From Microbulbifer sp. TB1203 (GTDB taxonomy: Bacteria > Pseudomonadota > Gammaproteobacteria > Pseudomonadales > Cellvibrionaceae): 64,000 nucleotides of DNA. The notes under the pieces are model-generated. The model worked only from the letters and a program-made list of their open reading frames with translations, ran no database searches and had not been told where the DNA came from. This document shows, one piece after another, positions 8,411 through 17,183 of the stretch. Position 1 is the stretch's first letter. Each line of letters starts with the position of its first letter. The position numbers and the translations under genes were made by a program. The stretch covers positions 2,429,501-2,493,500 of the forward strand of contig NZ_CP116899.1 in assembly GCF_030997045.1 (NCBI RefSeq). Direction: 5' to 3'.

Positions 8411-9373
8411 ATGAAAGGCAATAATCCCGGGATAGATTTTTATATCGGCTCCTTCGGTATATCGGCTGATCGCTGCATCCTTGTGGGGAGCCATAATGAA
8501 GAGACCAAACTCACCCCCAAGAATATGGGGGTCCTGATTTATCTCGCGGAAAACGCCGATCGGGTAATCAGCAGTGATGAGCTGTTAAATAAATTCTGGA
8601 GCCCGGTTGCCTCGGACCACGCGGTGCACAAGGCGATAGCGGATTTACGCAGCGCCCTGGGCGACAATGTGCGTCGCCAGACCTATATCAAAACCCTTCC
8701 GCGACGAGGGTACAAACTCCTCCACGCACCCAGTCCCATATCTCCCGCATCCGCCTCTGAGGACAACGGAAAACACTTGGCCACTATGGGTAAACGGGTA
8801 ATCGAATTCGGCGACTACTTCGCTGTCGGCTTGAGCGCGGCACTGGTGTTGGCAGTTTTTGGGTGGCTGATGAGGGAACCGGCATCGAAGAAAAATACGG
8901 ATGTCATTACGGTGGGAATAGAACGGTTTACACACGAGGGAAATGTGTCCTCGGTGGACCGCGTTCTCAACGATGGATTGACCAGTAATCTGGCTGACCG
9001 GCTCTCGAAATCGAAGCGGCTGAAAATCATTTCCATCAGCGGGAGCAGGCGCGAACAGCCTCCTCCCGGGACCGACCACCTTGTCAGGGGCAACCTTTTA
9101 CAGGACGATGACCGCCTTCGCGTGCTGGTGCACCTGGTTCGAAGCTCTGACGGCTTATTCGAATACTCTGAAAAATTTGATTTTGAAATATCGGAGCAGA
9201 GCCTGTTTGCGATACAGGACTACATTGCCTCCAGCGCCGCATTCAATATTGCAACGGCGCTGGATATCGAGCAGGACGACAACGGGAAAGTCCCGGAATA
9301 CAGCCTGAACGCCGCGAATTCGGCAACCTATGAACAGTTCGCGAAAGGCGACTCCAAAGCTGCGGGCCAATAA
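8411..9373 (+). CDS. CadC/ToxR-like membrane-bound winged-helix regulator
   Basis: 320 residues from the ATG at 8411; an in-frame GTG at 8345 is an alternative. Residues about 10-105 are an OmpR/PhoB-type winged helix (LTPKNMGVLIYLAENADRVIS, HAVHKAIADLRSALGD, IKTLPRRGYKLL). One transmembrane segment follows near 135-155 (YFAVGLSAALVLAVFGWLM). The periplasmic part (160-290) resembles the CadC/adenylate-cyclase-associated FlgO-like domain (LADRLSKSKRLKIIS, RGNLLQDDDRLRVLVHLV). Such one-component regulators sense a periplasmic signal and bind DNA directly. It is divergent from the receptor-oxidase operon and probably regulates it; its sensor domain would be in the compartment where the oxidase acts. 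Confidence 0.85.
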   Translation: MKGNNPGIDFYIGSFGISADRCILVGSHNEETKLTPKNMGVLIYLAENADRVISSDELLNKFWSPVASDHAVHKAIADLRSALGDNVRRQTYIKTLPRRGYKLLHAPSPISPASASEDNGKHLATMGKRVIEFGDYFAVGLSAALVLAVFGWLMREPASKKNTDVITVGIERFTHEGNVSSVDRVLNDGLTSNLADRLSKSKRLKIISISGSRREQPPPGTDHLVRGNLLQDDDRLRVLVHLVRSSDGLFEYSEKFDFEISEQSLFAIQDYIASSAAFNIATALDIEQDDNGKVPEYSLNAANSATYEQFAKGDSKAAGQ

Positions 9374-9421
9374 AAACTGCACTGCCGGCGATCGGGTTGC
9401 AGGCCGGACGACCTCCCTTTT

Positions 9422-10426
9422 CTAATCGCTCCCCTTGGCGGCAAACTGGTTCATGGAATAGGCCACCCGCTCCTCTACATTTTTTTCCAGCTGTTCCACG
9501 TCAAGGCTTTCGATATGCTGCAGCCGCTTGCGCAAACCCACGCCGTTGGCGATCTGGATCGCCAATCCCGGGCGGGCATTGGCCTCCAGCAGCAGCGGAC
9601 CCCGCTTGCGGTCCAGCACTATGTCGCAACCCAGGTAACCCAAGCCGGTCATTTCATAGCAGCTCGCGGCAAGCCGCACCAGATCGCGCCAGCCAGGCAC
9701 CACCAGTTCGCCGAACGGCATCTGTGTGTCCGGGTGTTGGGAAACCCGCAGGCCGCGCTGTACCGCGTGACAGGATCTGCCGCTGGCAAGGTCGATGCCC
9801 ACCCCCACGGCCCCTTGGTGCAGGTTGGCCTTGCCGTCGGAGGCGTGGGTTGAGCAGCGCAGCATGGCCATTACCGGAAAACCGCGGAAGACGATCACGC
9901 GGATATCCGGCACCCCCTCGAAGGAGTAGTTGTCGAACACCGGATCGAAATCCACCAGTGCCTCGACCATCACCCGGTCCGGCTTGCCGCCCAGGCTGTA
10001 GAGGCCGCTGTGAATATTGCTCACGTGGCGCAGGATATCCAACGCGGTCACTTCCGCGCCGGAAGTTTTCACGTATTTATCGCCATTGCGTCCGGCGATC
10101 ACCAGGATTCCCTTGCCGCCGGAGCCCCTCGCCGGCTTGATCACGAACTGCCACAGGGGCTCGATCACTTCCATCACCCGCCGACGGCTGGGCTGGGTGT
10201 CGAAAGCGGCGATCAGGTCCGGCACCGCGATACCGTAACGCGCCGCGGCGCGTTTGGTACTGAGTTTGTCGTCCACCACCGGGAATTTGTCGCGGTCGTT
10301 ATAGCGGGCGATATAGTTCACATTGCGCGCGTTCATGCCCAGCACACCCATACGCCGCAACAACAGCGGCGAGACGAAACCGCCGCGCAGCTTGCCGAAG
10401 ATTTGCGATATCGAGACCTGACCCAT
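9422..10426 (-). CDS. RimK-related ATP-grasp alpha-L-glutamate ligase-like protein
   Basis: 334 residues. ATP-grasp fold seen in FVIKPARGSGGKGILVI (about 113-130), MVEALVDFDPVFDN and the Mg/ATP-binding C-terminal LLLEANARPGLAIQIAN. This is the family annotated as alpha-L-glutamate ligase-like (TIGR02291-type, from memory), which forms a conserved trio with a 7TM inactive transglutaminase and a RimB-like protease; both are directly upstream here in the same orientation. The ligase probably adds an amino acid, likely glutamate, to an unknown acceptor. No signal peptide, so it is cytosolic. The acceptor of this trio is not established to my knowledge. Confidence 0.88.
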   Translation of the reverse strand: MGQVSISQIFGKLRGGFVSPLLLRRMGVLGMNARNVNYIARYNDRDKFPVVDDKLSTKRAAARYGIAVPDLIAAFDTQPSRRRVMEVIEPLWQFVIKPARGSGGKGILVIAGRNGDKYVKTSGAEVTALDILRHVSNIHSGLYSLGGKPDRVMVEALVDFDPVFDNYSFEGVPDIRVIVFRGFPVMAMLRCSTHASDGKANLHQGAVGVGIDLASGRSCHAVQRGLRVSQHPDTQMPFGELVVPGWRDLVRLAASCYEMTGLGYLGCDIVLDRKRGPLLLEANARPGLAIQIANGVGLRKRLQHIESLDVEQLEKNVEERVAYSMNQFAAKGSD

Positions 10427-10451
10427 CTGCTAATCCAAATGCAATCTCATG

Positions 10452-10548
10452 ATTGGTGCCATAGGGTGCGCCGTGCGCACCGTTATCGGGGCCGGTGCAA
10501 GAGTCGCTGCTTCCCGGTGCGCGCAGCGCACCCTACATCTGCTACCGT
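10452..10548. repeat. Imperfect inverted repeat between the ligase and 7TM genes
   Basis: TAGGGTGCGCCGTGCGCACCG near 10461 pairs with CGGTGCGCGCAGCGCACCCTA near 10525-10546 with a few mismatches, giving a REP-like stem with a GC-rich loop. No T tract. It sits inside the trio operon and may tune relative expression. Confidence 0.55.
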
Positions 10549-12074
10549 ACCAATTGCCGGAACCGCATCAGTTCCCCGAGGCGGAAGCCGGTGTAGTTGC
10601 CCACTATCAGGATCAGACCCAGCAGCACCAGCAACAGTTCCGGGAAGTTGAAGGTCCAGTGCTCCACGTAGCGGTTGGTCATCACCCACCAGGCGAGCAC
10701 CGCCACCAGCAGGCTGCCGCCCGCCTGCACCACCACTTCGTAGGGGCCGTCCTCCTCCCACACGATGGACATGCGCTCGATGGTCCAGGCCAGAATAATC
10801 ATCGGGAAGAAGGTCACCGTGAGCGCCTGCTCGATGCCCAGCTTGTAGCTCACCACGCTGATGGCGCCCATCAGTATCACCACCGCGACCACCACCGCGG
10901 CGATCCGGGCTACCAACAGCAAATTGAGCCGACTGAGGTAGAAGCGCACCCACAGCCCCAGCACCAGGATCAAAACAAAGATCGACAGGCCGGTGAACAG
11001 CCGGGTCTCGATAAAAGCGACGGCCAGCAGCACCGGCATAAAGGTGCCGGAAGTGCGAATGCCCACAAAGACCCGCAGTAACACCACTACCAGCGTACCC
11101 ACCGGCACCAGCAGGATCAGCTTGAAAATGCTCTGCTGTTCGATGGGTAGACTGTAGATGGAGAAATCCACCAGCGCTTCCTTCTCCCGGCTGGTGCTGC
11201 GCATGGCCACTTCCCGCGCAGGCACATCGTTGGAGATCACCGAGAAGGTCACTCTGGAATTGCGCCCGCCCTCCACGTCCAGCAGGCTCTTGCCGCCGCG
11301 CTGCCAGATAAAGAATTTTTTCGGCACGCCCGGCAAGCCGCTGTGGGGCTCGAACACCACCCAGCGCTCGCCGTCGTAGACCTCCAGCAGGTCCTCCGGG
11401 TCCAGGCGCCGGCGGTCGTCCTCCAGGTAGAGGCCGCGGATACGGTGCGCGGGTATTTCCGCGGCGGACAGCACCACCAGTGCCACGTCCACCAGGGAGC
11501 GGTCCTTGTAGTAGCCGAAGATCAGGTTTCGATCCTGGTTGCGGCTGTCGCCCAGGGCGATGAGCAGTTGGGTAGTAAAGGTCTCGGTATCCGAGGAGCG
11601 CTCCCGCGCGCTGTCCACCAGGGAATAGATGGCGAGACGCACCGCCTCCTGTTCGCGGGCGCCGAGAAAGGGTTTCTGTACCTGGGTACTCAAATCCAGC
11701 GGTTGCTCCAGCGCCGCCCCCGGTGTCTGGTGAACGTCCAACTGGTAAAAGAGCGACTGGGGGCCGAAGGCTGAACGACGCGACCAGACGGCGCGGTACT
11801 CGTCGTCCTCGCTGACAATATTGAAGCCGTAGCCGGAAGAGCTGAAGCTCTCGTTCAGCACTTCCATATTGCGCTGTTCCCGCGGCAGGGTCAGCGCGGC
11901 CTTGACCGGGCCGTCATCGGCGGTGAAACGCACCTTGGCCTCGATGGTCCAGACGGTGCGATACTCCCCCGGCAGCAGCGGGAAGCCCAATTCAATGTTT
12001 TTGTAAATCGTCAGGCCCGCACCCATAAGCGCAAGCAGCCCAGCGATAATATAAACCTGAGCGCGCGGCGACAT
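10542..12074 (-). CDS. Inactive transglutaminase fused to seven transmembrane helices
   Basis: 510 residues. An N-terminal membrane anchor (YIIAGLLALMGAGLTIY) is followed by a periplasmic transglutaminase-like domain (about 40-290; SLVDVALVVLSAAEIPAHRIRG aligns with the usual Cys-containing helix but has no Cys, hence inactive). About seven membrane helices follow from residue 310 to the end (ILLVPVGTLVVVLL, AVVVAVVILMGAISVV, LLLVLLGLILIVGNYTG). This architecture is the known companion of the RimK-related ligase downstream and the RimB-like protease upstream. It probably links periplasmic or envelope recognition to the cytosolic ligase. Role inferred from conserved neighbourhood. Confidence 0.9.
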   Translation of the reverse strand: MSPRAQVYIIAGLLALMGAGLTIYKNIELGFPLLPGEYRTVWTIEAKVRFTADDGPVKAALTLPREQRNMEVLNESFSSSGYGFNIVSEDDEYRAVWSRRSAFGPQSLFYQLDVHQTPGAALEQPLDLSTQVQKPFLGAREQEAVRLAIYSLVDSARERSSDTETFTTQLLIALGDSRNQDRNLIFGYYKDRSLVDVALVVLSAAEIPAHRIRGLYLEDDRRRLDPEDLLEVYDGERWVVFEPHSGLPGVPKKFFIWQRGGKSLLDVEGGRNSRVTFSVISNDVPAREVAMRSTSREKEALVDFSIYSLPIEQQSIFKLILLVPVGTLVVVLLRVFVGIRTSGTFMPVLLAVAFIETRLFTGLSIFVLILVLGLWVRFYLSRLNLLLVARIAAVVVAVVILMGAISVVSYKLGIEQALTVTFFPMIILAWTIERMSIVWEEDGPYEVVVQAGGSLLVAVLAWWVMTNRYVEHWTFNFPELLLVLLGLILIVGNYTGFRLGELMRFRQLVR

Positions 12075-12154
12075 CCGCCAATCTCCATAATTTCTACTGG
12101 CGCGCGAAGATAGGCGCAGCGCCGAACGTTGTTATCTGGACGAGTATTTCGGGG

Positions 12155-12847
12155 CTACTTGTACGAGCGGTCCCGGGGTCGGCCCTGCACGTGCTGGCGG
12201 CTCACGTCCACCACCGCGGCGTCCTTGAGGAAGTTGCGCCCCACCAGCAGCGGGTAGTCGGAAGCGCCGCGATCGGTCAGGTTGACCTCCACCATATGGG
12301 TGACCTCGCCCACGGTGAGGCTCATCTCCACCACCGGCCGCCGCTGGCTGTCGAAGCCCGGGCGCGTCACGCGCACAAAACGCTTGACCGGCAGCTCGAT
12401 CGTCACCGGCTCCGCCTTTTTCTCGTCCGGGTCCGTCAGTTCGAAACGAATCCAGTCCTTGCCGTCCCGCTCGAAGGGCGTCAGCTTCTGCGCGCTGAGG
12501 GAGGATGTGGGAGCACTGGTATCGACCAGCGAGCGCAGGCGCAGGCCACCGGGCTCTATAGCCACGGTTTCCACCGACCCGAGCACCAGCTTGTCTTTTG
12601 CCACCGGCACTTCGACCAGCCTTTCCCGGGTGCGTTCGATAATGCGCTCGACCACTTTGACTTCCGGCTCGGCGCAGGCCAGCTCCACCGGGGGCGGGCA
12701 CTGCGCCTCCGGGATATCGGTGGCGGCTTCGCCTGTGGCCGGCTCGGCCGCCGGAGCCTGTCTCCCGGGTGCCTGACGCTGCAACATTTCACAGCCCACC
12801 AGCAACTGGGAGGCCAGCAACAGCGACAAAATGGGAAAAATCCGCAT
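12155..12847 (-). CDS. RimB-like retropepsin-family protease, lipoprotein
   Basis: 230 residues. A lipoprotein signal ends in LLVGC (lipid on Cys19). After a low-complexity Ala/Pro linker comes a retropepsin-like domain: LRSLVDTSAPTSSL holds the catalytic Asp-Thr-Ser (DT[GS]A motif), and YPLLVGRNFLKDAAVVDVS is the hydrophobic-hydrophobic-Gly loop. This is the family annotated as putative ATP-dependent zinc protease / RimB (PF05618), although the motif is that of aspartic proteases. It heads the trio with the 7TM transglutaminase (80 bases downstream) and the ATP-grasp ligase. Membrane-anchored location suggests the substrate is an envelope component. Confidence 0.87.
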   Translation of the reverse strand: MRIFPILSLLLASQLLVGCEMLQRQAPGRQAPAAEPATGEAATDIPEAQCPPPVELACAEPEVKVVERIIERTRERLVEVPVAKDKLVLGSVETVAIEPGGLRLRSLVDTSAPTSSLSAQKLTPFERDGKDWIRFELTDPDEKKAEPVTIELPVKRFVRVTRPGFDSQRRPVVEMSLTVGEVTHMVEVNLTDRGASDYPLLVGRNFLKDAAVVDVSRQHVQGRPRDRSYK

Positions 12848-13020
12848 TCTTAAATACTACCTTAGGGCCTCTCGGCCACCCCTGTGTGCAAAGCTTGTCC
12901 CTGCATTTTCTGATATCGGGAAATCCCTGCCCCCTTTTTTGCAAAGGCCGGATAGTAACCTATCCGCCCGGGATCTGAACAGCGACTGCTCGACAGCTCG
13001 CGGTTCTCCGACGGGAGAAA

Positions 13021-13344
13021 TCAGCCGAGCCGGAGGCGCGCGTCTATGTCGCCGAGCAGCTTTACCAGGGGGGCGGCTGTGGCTTTGTCCTTGAAGTGCT
13101 CCTCGGCGATGGGTGCGATACCGCACTGTCGCGGCAGCGGCTGTTCCCGCTCGACCAGCAGGCTCATGCGCGGCAGGAACACAAACTGCAGCCACTGGGG
13201 CAGGCTCAGGGTATCCACGCAAAAGGGTTCGCGGCTGGCCAGGGCCTCAGCGGGGGGCGGTTCCGCCTGCCACAGGTCGAGGCGGCGCAGTTCCACCTCC
13301 AGTTGGAGCAATTGGTCGGCGACGTCTGAGTAAATCGACTGCAT
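13021..13344 (-). CDS. yqcC: YqcC family protein
   Basis: 107 residues from the ATG at 13344. The motif set SLPQWLQFVFLPRM together with an N-terminal helical half (ADQLLQLEVELRRLDLWQ) identifies the small all-helical YqcC (DUF446) family found in gammaproteobacteria. Its biochemical role is not established. A longer frame to 13398 lacks family similarity in its first 18 residues. It lies 81 bases beyond the dinG stop, separated by a hairpin of CCCCTCTC/GAGAGGGG. Confidence 0.82.
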   Translation of the reverse strand: MQSIYSDVADQLLQLEVELRRLDLWQAEPPPAEALASREPFCVDTLSLPQWLQFVFLPRMSLLVEREQPLPRQCGIAPIAEEHFKDKATAAPLVKLLGDIDARLRLG

Positions 13345-13382
13345 AGCGAAACTATTATTGTGCGGGTTGCTCTCTTTCCCAA

Positions 13383-13411
13383 CCCCTCTCTCTCGCAAGC
13401 GGGAGAGGGGC
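13383..13411. repeat. Short inverted repeat between dinG and yqcC
   Basis: CCCCTCTC pairs with GAGAGGGG around a loop containing CTCGCAAGCG. No T tract, so not a clear terminator. Confidence 0.5.
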
Positions 13412-13425
13412 CGGATTCCGGCCAG

Positions 13426-15603
13426 TTATTCGATCCGCCGGGTAAAGGGCGGCAGTGAATCCAGGATAGCCCGGCCGTAGCGCCGGGTGACGATACGTCG
13501 GTCCAGCAGGATCACGGTGCCGCTGTCGGATTCGGTGCGCAGCAAGCGCCCGCACGCCTGTACCAACTTGAGCGCGGCGTCGGGCACGGTGATCTGCATA
13601 AACGGGTTGCCGCCGCGGGCTTCGATCCACTCCGCCAGCGCCGCCTCGATGGGGTCGTCCGGCACCGCGAAGGGCAGCTTGGCGATCACCACCTGGCGGC
13701 AGTAGTCGCCGGGCAGGTCCAGGCCCTCGGCGAAACTGGCGAGCCCGAAGAGCACGCTGCTGCCGCCCCCGTCCACCGTCTCCCGGTGAATTTCCAGCAG
13801 TTGCTGGCGGGAACGCTGCCCCTGCACCAGGATGCGGTTGCGCCAGGTGCCGGGCAGCGCCTCGTACACGGTTTCCATCTGCCGGCGGGAGGAGAACAGC
13901 ACCAGTGCACCGCCGGAGTCCTGCAGCAGTTCCGGCAGCGCATCGATCACCGCGTTGGTGTGGGCGTCCGCATTGCCCGCGTCCACCGCGGCGGCGGGCA
14001 CCCGCAACTCCGCCCGGGAAAAGTCGAAGGGGCTGGGCACCACCTGGTAGCTGGCGTTGTCCGGGGTGCCGGCGCGCATTTTCAGGCGGTCGAAGCGCCC
14101 AAGGGCAGTGAGGGTGGCGGAGGTGAGCACGGCACCGAAACAGCGGCGCCAGAGGCTGTACTCCAGGGTTTTGCCGGCGAGGATCGGCGAGCTGCATACC
14201 TCGAAATCGGTGGAGCCGCCCCAGTCCACCAGGGTGACCCAGCGCGCCTGGGGCAGCGCGCCCTCGGCGTCAGATCTGGAATAGTTGGCCCAGAGCTGCA
14301 GGTTGGCCTCGGCGCGCCCGTACCAGCTGCCCAGTATCGGATACCAGCGCTCCAGGTCCACCGCCGGCACCGGGCTGTGGGGGTCCTCCAGCAGTCGCTG
14401 GGCGGACTGCAGCATCTTGTCCAGCAGGGACTCCAGTTCATCGAAGTCCTCGCGCAGCTTCTCCGCCAGCTCCATCAGCACCTCCGGCACCACGCCGCCG
14501 GCAAAGCGGTGGCGAGCGCCGCGGCCAGGAGAAGACGAGGTGCCGCCGCGCGGGTCTTCGAATTCACAAATGTCCTCGATCAGCGGCCACAGTTGCTCCA
14601 TGGACAGCTTGGCGGAACTGAGCACCGCCGGCAGTTGTTCGCCACAGCGGTCTATCTCACCGCCGTCGCCGATTTCGCCCAGCAGTTGACCGAGGTTCTT
14701 GTTCGCCTGGTCCAGCCAGCCGGTGGTGGCGCCCACGCGGCTGTGGTGGGAGAAGTGATTGAGCGCTTTGTCCGGCAGGTGGTGGGCCTCGTCCAGCACA
14801 TAGATGGTCTCCTCCGGCGGTGGCAGTATGGCGCCGCCGCCCAGGGCCAGGTCCGCCAGCAGCAGGTCGTGGTTGGCGACGATCACCTGGGTCTTGCCCA
14901 GGCTCTCGCGGGCGCGGAAGAAGCTGCAATTGCTTACGTGTGGGCAGCGGCGGCCGCTGCACTGGCGGTGGTCGGTGGTGACCCGGCTCCAGTCCTCCAC
15001 CTCCAGGGTATCCGGCCAGTTGTCGCGGTCGCCGTCCCAGCCGCCGGTGGCCAGCTTGTCGGCCATCTCGCGGTAGAGTTTGACCCCCTCCTCGCCCACC
15101 TGGGGCTTTTCGTCCTCGTAGAGAGCGAGGCTGACACCCGCACCGCCGGCACTGAATTCCGACAGCAGCTGGTCCAGCTTGCTCAGGCACAGATAGCGGC
15201 CGCGCCCCTTGGCGAGCGCGAAGTCGAACTGCAGGCCGCTGTGGCGCATCAATTCCGGCAAGTCCTTGTGGATGATCTGTTCCTGCAGGGCCACGGTGGC
15301 GGTGGACACCACCAGTTTCTTGTCCTGCGCCTGGGCCAGCGGAATGGCGGCCAGCAGGTAGGCCACCGTCTTGCCGGTGCCGGTGCCCGCCTCCACCACG
15401 CAGATATGCTCGCCGTCGGTCTTGTCGCAATCGCGCTCGCCGCCCGCCGCCCGGGCAATGCCGCCGAGGGTGCGGGCGATGGCGGCGACCATCAGCTTCT
15501 GCCCGTAACGGGCCTTGAGTTCGCGCCCGGAGAGGAACCGGCTGTAGGCGGCCTGGATGGTTTCTTTGTCTTTTTGGTTGAGCACTGTGTGGTGGTGAGT
15601 CAA
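13426..15603 (-). CDS. dinG: ATP-dependent DNA helicase DinG (XPD-like, iron-sulfur)
   Basis: 725 residues. Superfamily 2 helicase that unwinds 5'-tailed duplexes, R-loops and G-quadruplex-like structures during repair. Walker A is EAGTGTGKT (about 71-79); the DEAH box is VLDEAHHLPD. Cysteines for the 4Fe-4S cluster lie in YLCLSKL and CSGRRCPHVSNC. Motif VI-like LVQACGRLLRTESDSG is near the C-terminus. Length matches E. coli DinG (716). The start follows a perfect hairpin shared with the upstream acyltransferase gene. Confidence 0.95.
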   Translation of the reverse strand: MTHHHTVLNQKDKETIQAAYSRFLSGRELKARYGQKLMVAAIARTLGGIARAAGGERDCDKTDGEHICVVEAGTGTGKTVAYLLAAIPLAQAQDKKLVVSTATVALQEQIIHKDLPELMRHSGLQFDFALAKGRGRYLCLSKLDQLLSEFSAGGAGVSLALYEDEKPQVGEEGVKLYREMADKLATGGWDGDRDNWPDTLEVEDWSRVTTDHRQCSGRRCPHVSNCSFFRARESLGKTQVIVANHDLLLADLALGGGAILPPPEETIYVLDEAHHLPDKALNHFSHHSRVGATTGWLDQANKNLGQLLGEIGDGGEIDRCGEQLPAVLSSAKLSMEQLWPLIEDICEFEDPRGGTSSSPGRGARHRFAGGVVPEVLMELAEKLREDFDELESLLDKMLQSAQRLLEDPHSPVPAVDLERWYPILGSWYGRAEANLQLWANYSRSDAEGALPQARWVTLVDWGGSTDFEVCSSPILAGKTLEYSLWRRCFGAVLTSATLTALGRFDRLKMRAGTPDNASYQVVPSPFDFSRAELRVPAAAVDAGNADAHTNAVIDALPELLQDSGGALVLFSSRRQMETVYEALPGTWRNRILVQGQRSRQQLLEIHRETVDGGGSSVLFGLASFAEGLDLPGDYCRQVVIAKLPFAVPDDPIEAALAEWIEARGGNPFMQITVPDAALKLVQACGRLLRTESDSGTVILLDRRIVTRRYGRAILDSLPPFTRRIE

Positions 15604-15605
15604 TT

Positions 15606-15676
15606 TGTAGGATGGGCAAAGCGAAGCGTGCCCATCAGGTTTGTCTGATGGGCACGCTTCGCTTTGCCCATCCTAC
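15606..15676. repeat. Perfect 31-bp inverted repeat (REP-like hairpin)
   Basis: GTAGGATGGGCAAAGCGAAG... forms a 31-bp perfect stem with an 8-base loop (GGTTTGTC). It lies between dinG and the acyltransferase gene, both minus strand. Half of the same motif (CTTTGCCCATCCTAC) appears at 2213-2227. It could attenuate read-through into dinG. Such repeats are common intergenic elements. Confidence 0.8.
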
Positions 15677-15683
15677 TCTCTAG

Positions 15684-16856
15684 CTATTCATACGCAAGGC
15701 GCGAGACCACCGGGTTTGCGTAGGCGCGGATGGCCTTTTCGCGCCAGCGCTCATCGATGTCCGCCATGCGCTTCTCGAATTTCTGCCGCGTCGCCTCATG
15801 CTCGTCCGGGTGCCAGGGCCGGGCCGGATAGGAGACCGGCAGGTCCGGCGCCTCGCCGTAGAGCATCTGGTAGGCGATCAGGTTGGTTGGGTGCAGTACG
15901 TAGTTGCCGATAATCTGCCGGTCGATCTCCTCGGCGACGGAGGCCACGTCGTTGAAGTCCCCCTCGATCGGCGTACCGAAGGCGGCGTGCACATGCCCCT
16001 TTGGGCCGGTGATCCCGCGGGCGATGGTCCCCAGGTCCTCGTGCTCGGCCTTGCGGTACTCCTCCTGGTGCTCGGTGATATACAGCTCCTTGGCCTTGCT
16101 GGCATCGCAGGGGTCCCACTCGTAGGAGATGGACAGAGGAACTATATGCAGCTTGCGCCAGAACTCCGCCAAAGGGGTCTCTTTGTCCTTGGTCATCGCG
16201 AACATCGCCACCAGCGCCGGATTGGTGCGGTCCATGCCGTCCTTGGCGCGCCCGGAGCGCTGGGCGATCCACACGTGTTCGTTGTCGTTCACTACGGAGT
16301 GATAGATGTAATTGGATAGCTGGGTGGCCGCGGCCAGTTTCTCCCGGCGGCTGCCGGCCTGGCGCTTGACCACAAAGCTCTTGTTCAGCTTCATGAGATC
16401 GGTGGCGAACTGCTTGGTGAGCAGATTGTCGCCGATGGCGATGCGCGACGTCTCGTGGCCCTCGCGGAACATGGCCACGATGGACAGCGCCGGGTCCATG
16501 GCGATATCCCGGTGGTTGCTCACAAACAGGCAGGCGCGGTCCCGCGGCAGGCTGTCCAGGCCGGAGATAGAGAACTCGCTGGTGGTGCGCTCGACGATGC
16601 GGTCCACGTACTTGTCGACCACTTCCTGTACGCCGCGCACATCCCGCGCCTTGCGCAGTTCGAAACGCACGAACTGGCGCACCAGCCAGGCCACCGGGCG
16701 CTCCAGCATTCGCGCCGCACTCGGCACCAGGAAGTGCGCCAACGCGCGGGACATCTCCGGATCGGCGATCAGCCGGTCCAGCACCGGGCGCACTTCGTCG
16801 TCCCGGTAGGGACGGATATCCTCGAACTGGGCGGGATCCAACTCACTCGCTCTCAT
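15684..16856 (-). CDS. LPLAT-superfamily glycerolipid acyltransferase
   Basis: 390 residues. The acyltransferase motif I is seen in SNHRDIAMDPAL (about 113-124), with His and Asp for catalysis; motif III-like QRSGRAKDG sits about 90 residues later, and VPLSISYEWDP fits motif IV. Such proteins move acyl chains from acyl-CoA/ACP onto glycerol-3-phosphate or lysophosphatidate. No membrane anchor is evident. It is larger than PlsC and smaller than PlsB and belongs to the family usually labelled 1-acyl-glycerol-3-phosphate acyltransferase-like. Exact substrate uncertain. Possibly co-transcribed with dinG through the hairpin. Confidence 0.83.
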   Translation of the reverse strand: MRASELDPAQFEDIRPYRDDEVRPVLDRLIADPEMSRALAHFLVPSAARMLERPVAWLVRQFVRFELRKARDVRGVQEVVDKYVDRIVERTTSEFSISGLDSLPRDRACLFVSNHRDIAMDPALSIVAMFREGHETSRIAIGDNLLTKQFATDLMKLNKSFVVKRQAGSRREKLAAATQLSNYIYHSVVNDNEHVWIAQRSGRAKDGMDRTNPALVAMFAMTKDKETPLAEFWRKLHIVPLSISYEWDPCDASKAKELYITEHQEEYRKAEHEDLGTIARGITGPKGHVHAAFGTPIEGDFNDVASVAEEIDRQIIGNYVLHPTNLIAYQMLYGEAPDLPVSYPARPWHPDEHEATRQKFEKRMADIDERWREKAIRAYANPVVSRLAYE

Positions 16857-17183
16857 GCACTCACTACACCAGTTGGCCGCAAAGCGCGGTTTTCTTAATT
16901 TGCTTATTTGTGGACGGGAACTCTACCCCGGCCGGGGACGCCGGGCAGGGCGCAGAACATACCGGAAGCGCCGCAGAACTGCCAGTGGTCGGCGATGGGC
17001 GGAATGGATGCGGACCAGCGAAATTCAATTCACCACTGGCCACCAACCACTGACCTCGCCAAAGTGGACTTCCCCGGCCACAGCCGGGAGAATAGGCGGC
17101 TAATCCCGTCGACGACGGCAAAAACAACGATAACGATAATGATTCCGGGCCTCCGCGGCCCCGCAGTACTCCAGGAGTAACCC
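16857..17183. other. Divergent intergenic region before nhaC
   Basis: 327 bases. It must carry promoters for the acyltransferase (left) and nhaC (right). Open frames here are short, overlap each other and have no start signals. Nothing else recognised. Confidence 0.4.

Noticed and set aside
13786..15648. 620-codon plus-strand open frame opposite dinG
   Set aside because: It is antisense to a clear DinG, has a His/Val/Gly-rich composition produced by the complementary strand of GC-rich codons, and matches no protein pattern.
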